Shown here in pieces: positions 63,876-64,000 of a stretch of 64,000 bases of DNA; position 1 is the stretch's first letter; the number at the start of each line of letters is the position of its first letter. A program made the position numbers and the translations under genes. This stretch comes from Ferrimonas pelagia (lineage in GTDB: Bacteria > Pseudomonadota > Gammaproteobacteria > Enterobacterales > Shewanellaceae): positions 16,877-80,876 of the forward strand of contig NZ_BAABJZ010000022.1 in NCBI RefSeq assembly GCF_039543565.1. Direction: 5' to 3'. The notes beneath the pieces were generated by a model. The model had not been told where the DNA came from and searched no databases. It worked only from the letters and a program-made list of their open reading frames with translations.

Positions 63876-64000
63876 ATCGAGTAGGAGGGGGCCTTGCGGC
63901 CCCCGTCCTCTCACACCACCGGGCATACGGTTCCGTACCACGGCGGTTCAAGTTAAACCTTTGAGCCGCTGATAATGACCCAGCAGCGATATCAGTCCTA
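63876..64000 (-). mobile_element. 3' end of a group II intron (domains V and VI), continues beyond the window
   Basis: Read on the minus strand, 63950-63911 folds as a domain V-like hairpin (ACCGCC...GGTGGT outer stem, internal bulge, GTACGG-AA-CCGTAT tip). Next comes a domain VI-like hairpin: GAG, AGGA, mismatched C, GGGGGCC, loop GCAA, GGCCCCC, TCCT, bulged A, CTC, ending GAT. The bulged A (63882) is the seventh base from the 3' end, where the branch-point adenosine belongs, and the intron ends in AY (...CGAT). A short open frame ending ...LGHYQRLKGLT at TGA 63950-63948 may be the last residues of an intron-encoded protein. Confidence 0.8.

Noticed and set aside
1..64000. CRISPR arrays, tRNA or rRNA genes, insertion sequences
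   Set aside because: I saw no regularly spaced repeats, no cloverleaf with CCA-ready acceptor stem, no rRNA signatures and no transposase genes with terminal repeats; the only mobile element seen is the intron end at the right edge.

Overview
The window is chromosomal DNA of a gammaproteobacterium, probably a marine member of the Alteromonadales (Ferrimonas/Shewanella-like). This is inferred from the housekeeping order nudF-yqiB-cpdA-yqiA-parE-(sugar dehydrogenase)-parC, the divergent tolC, dnaB-alr, the long-form purC, a family S46 dipeptidyl-peptidase, DUF2333 and a TIGR04219-type outer membrane protein. The genus assignment is a guess from gene content.

Positions 1-24,000 form an accessory region dominated by periplasmic aryl-sulfate sulfotransferases (AssT). 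There are seven paralogues, the first cut by the left edge. Each keeps the active-site His/His/Arg/His set and the close cysteine pair known from the E. coli enzyme. Mixed with them are two copies of the dedicated oxidative-folding pair dsbL-dsbI, four LysR-type regulators (one with a one-base frameshift) and three TetR-type regulators. The array looks modular. LysR type A precedes the AssT2/AssT6 type, LysR type B sits beside AssT3/AssT4/AssT5, and TetR genes sit beside AssT1, AssT3 and AssT7. A perfect-consensus CRP site, several palindromes and a duplicated 120-bp leader suggest that each enzyme is switched on separately. A multi-pass membrane protein of unknown function closes the region.

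Positions 25,200-35,200 are a minus-strand housekeeping block: plsC-rraB, a CAT-like acetyltransferase, and a long operon from nudF to parC that includes a periplasmic PQQ-type sugar dehydrogenase between parE and parC. Positions 35,200-48,100 hold tolC, an outer membrane protein/DUF2333/PCuAC copper chaperone operon, an enoyl-CoA hydratase-like protein, two tiny membrane proteins (one a PspC-domain protein), dusA, an acyl-CoA synthetase, purC, a YdcH-like protein, a large acidic lipoprotein and a GNAT acetyltransferase.

Positions 48,100-53,700 are an oppABCDF oligopeptide importer. After it come yjbQ, a di-haem peroxidase (MauG/CcpA type) translationally coupled to a degenerate hybrid kinase-like protein, dnaB-alr, an S46 peptidase and an Omp85-like barrel protein. 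The right edge holds the 3' end of a group II intron on the minus strand (domains V and VI with a bulged branch-point A), which runs out of the window.
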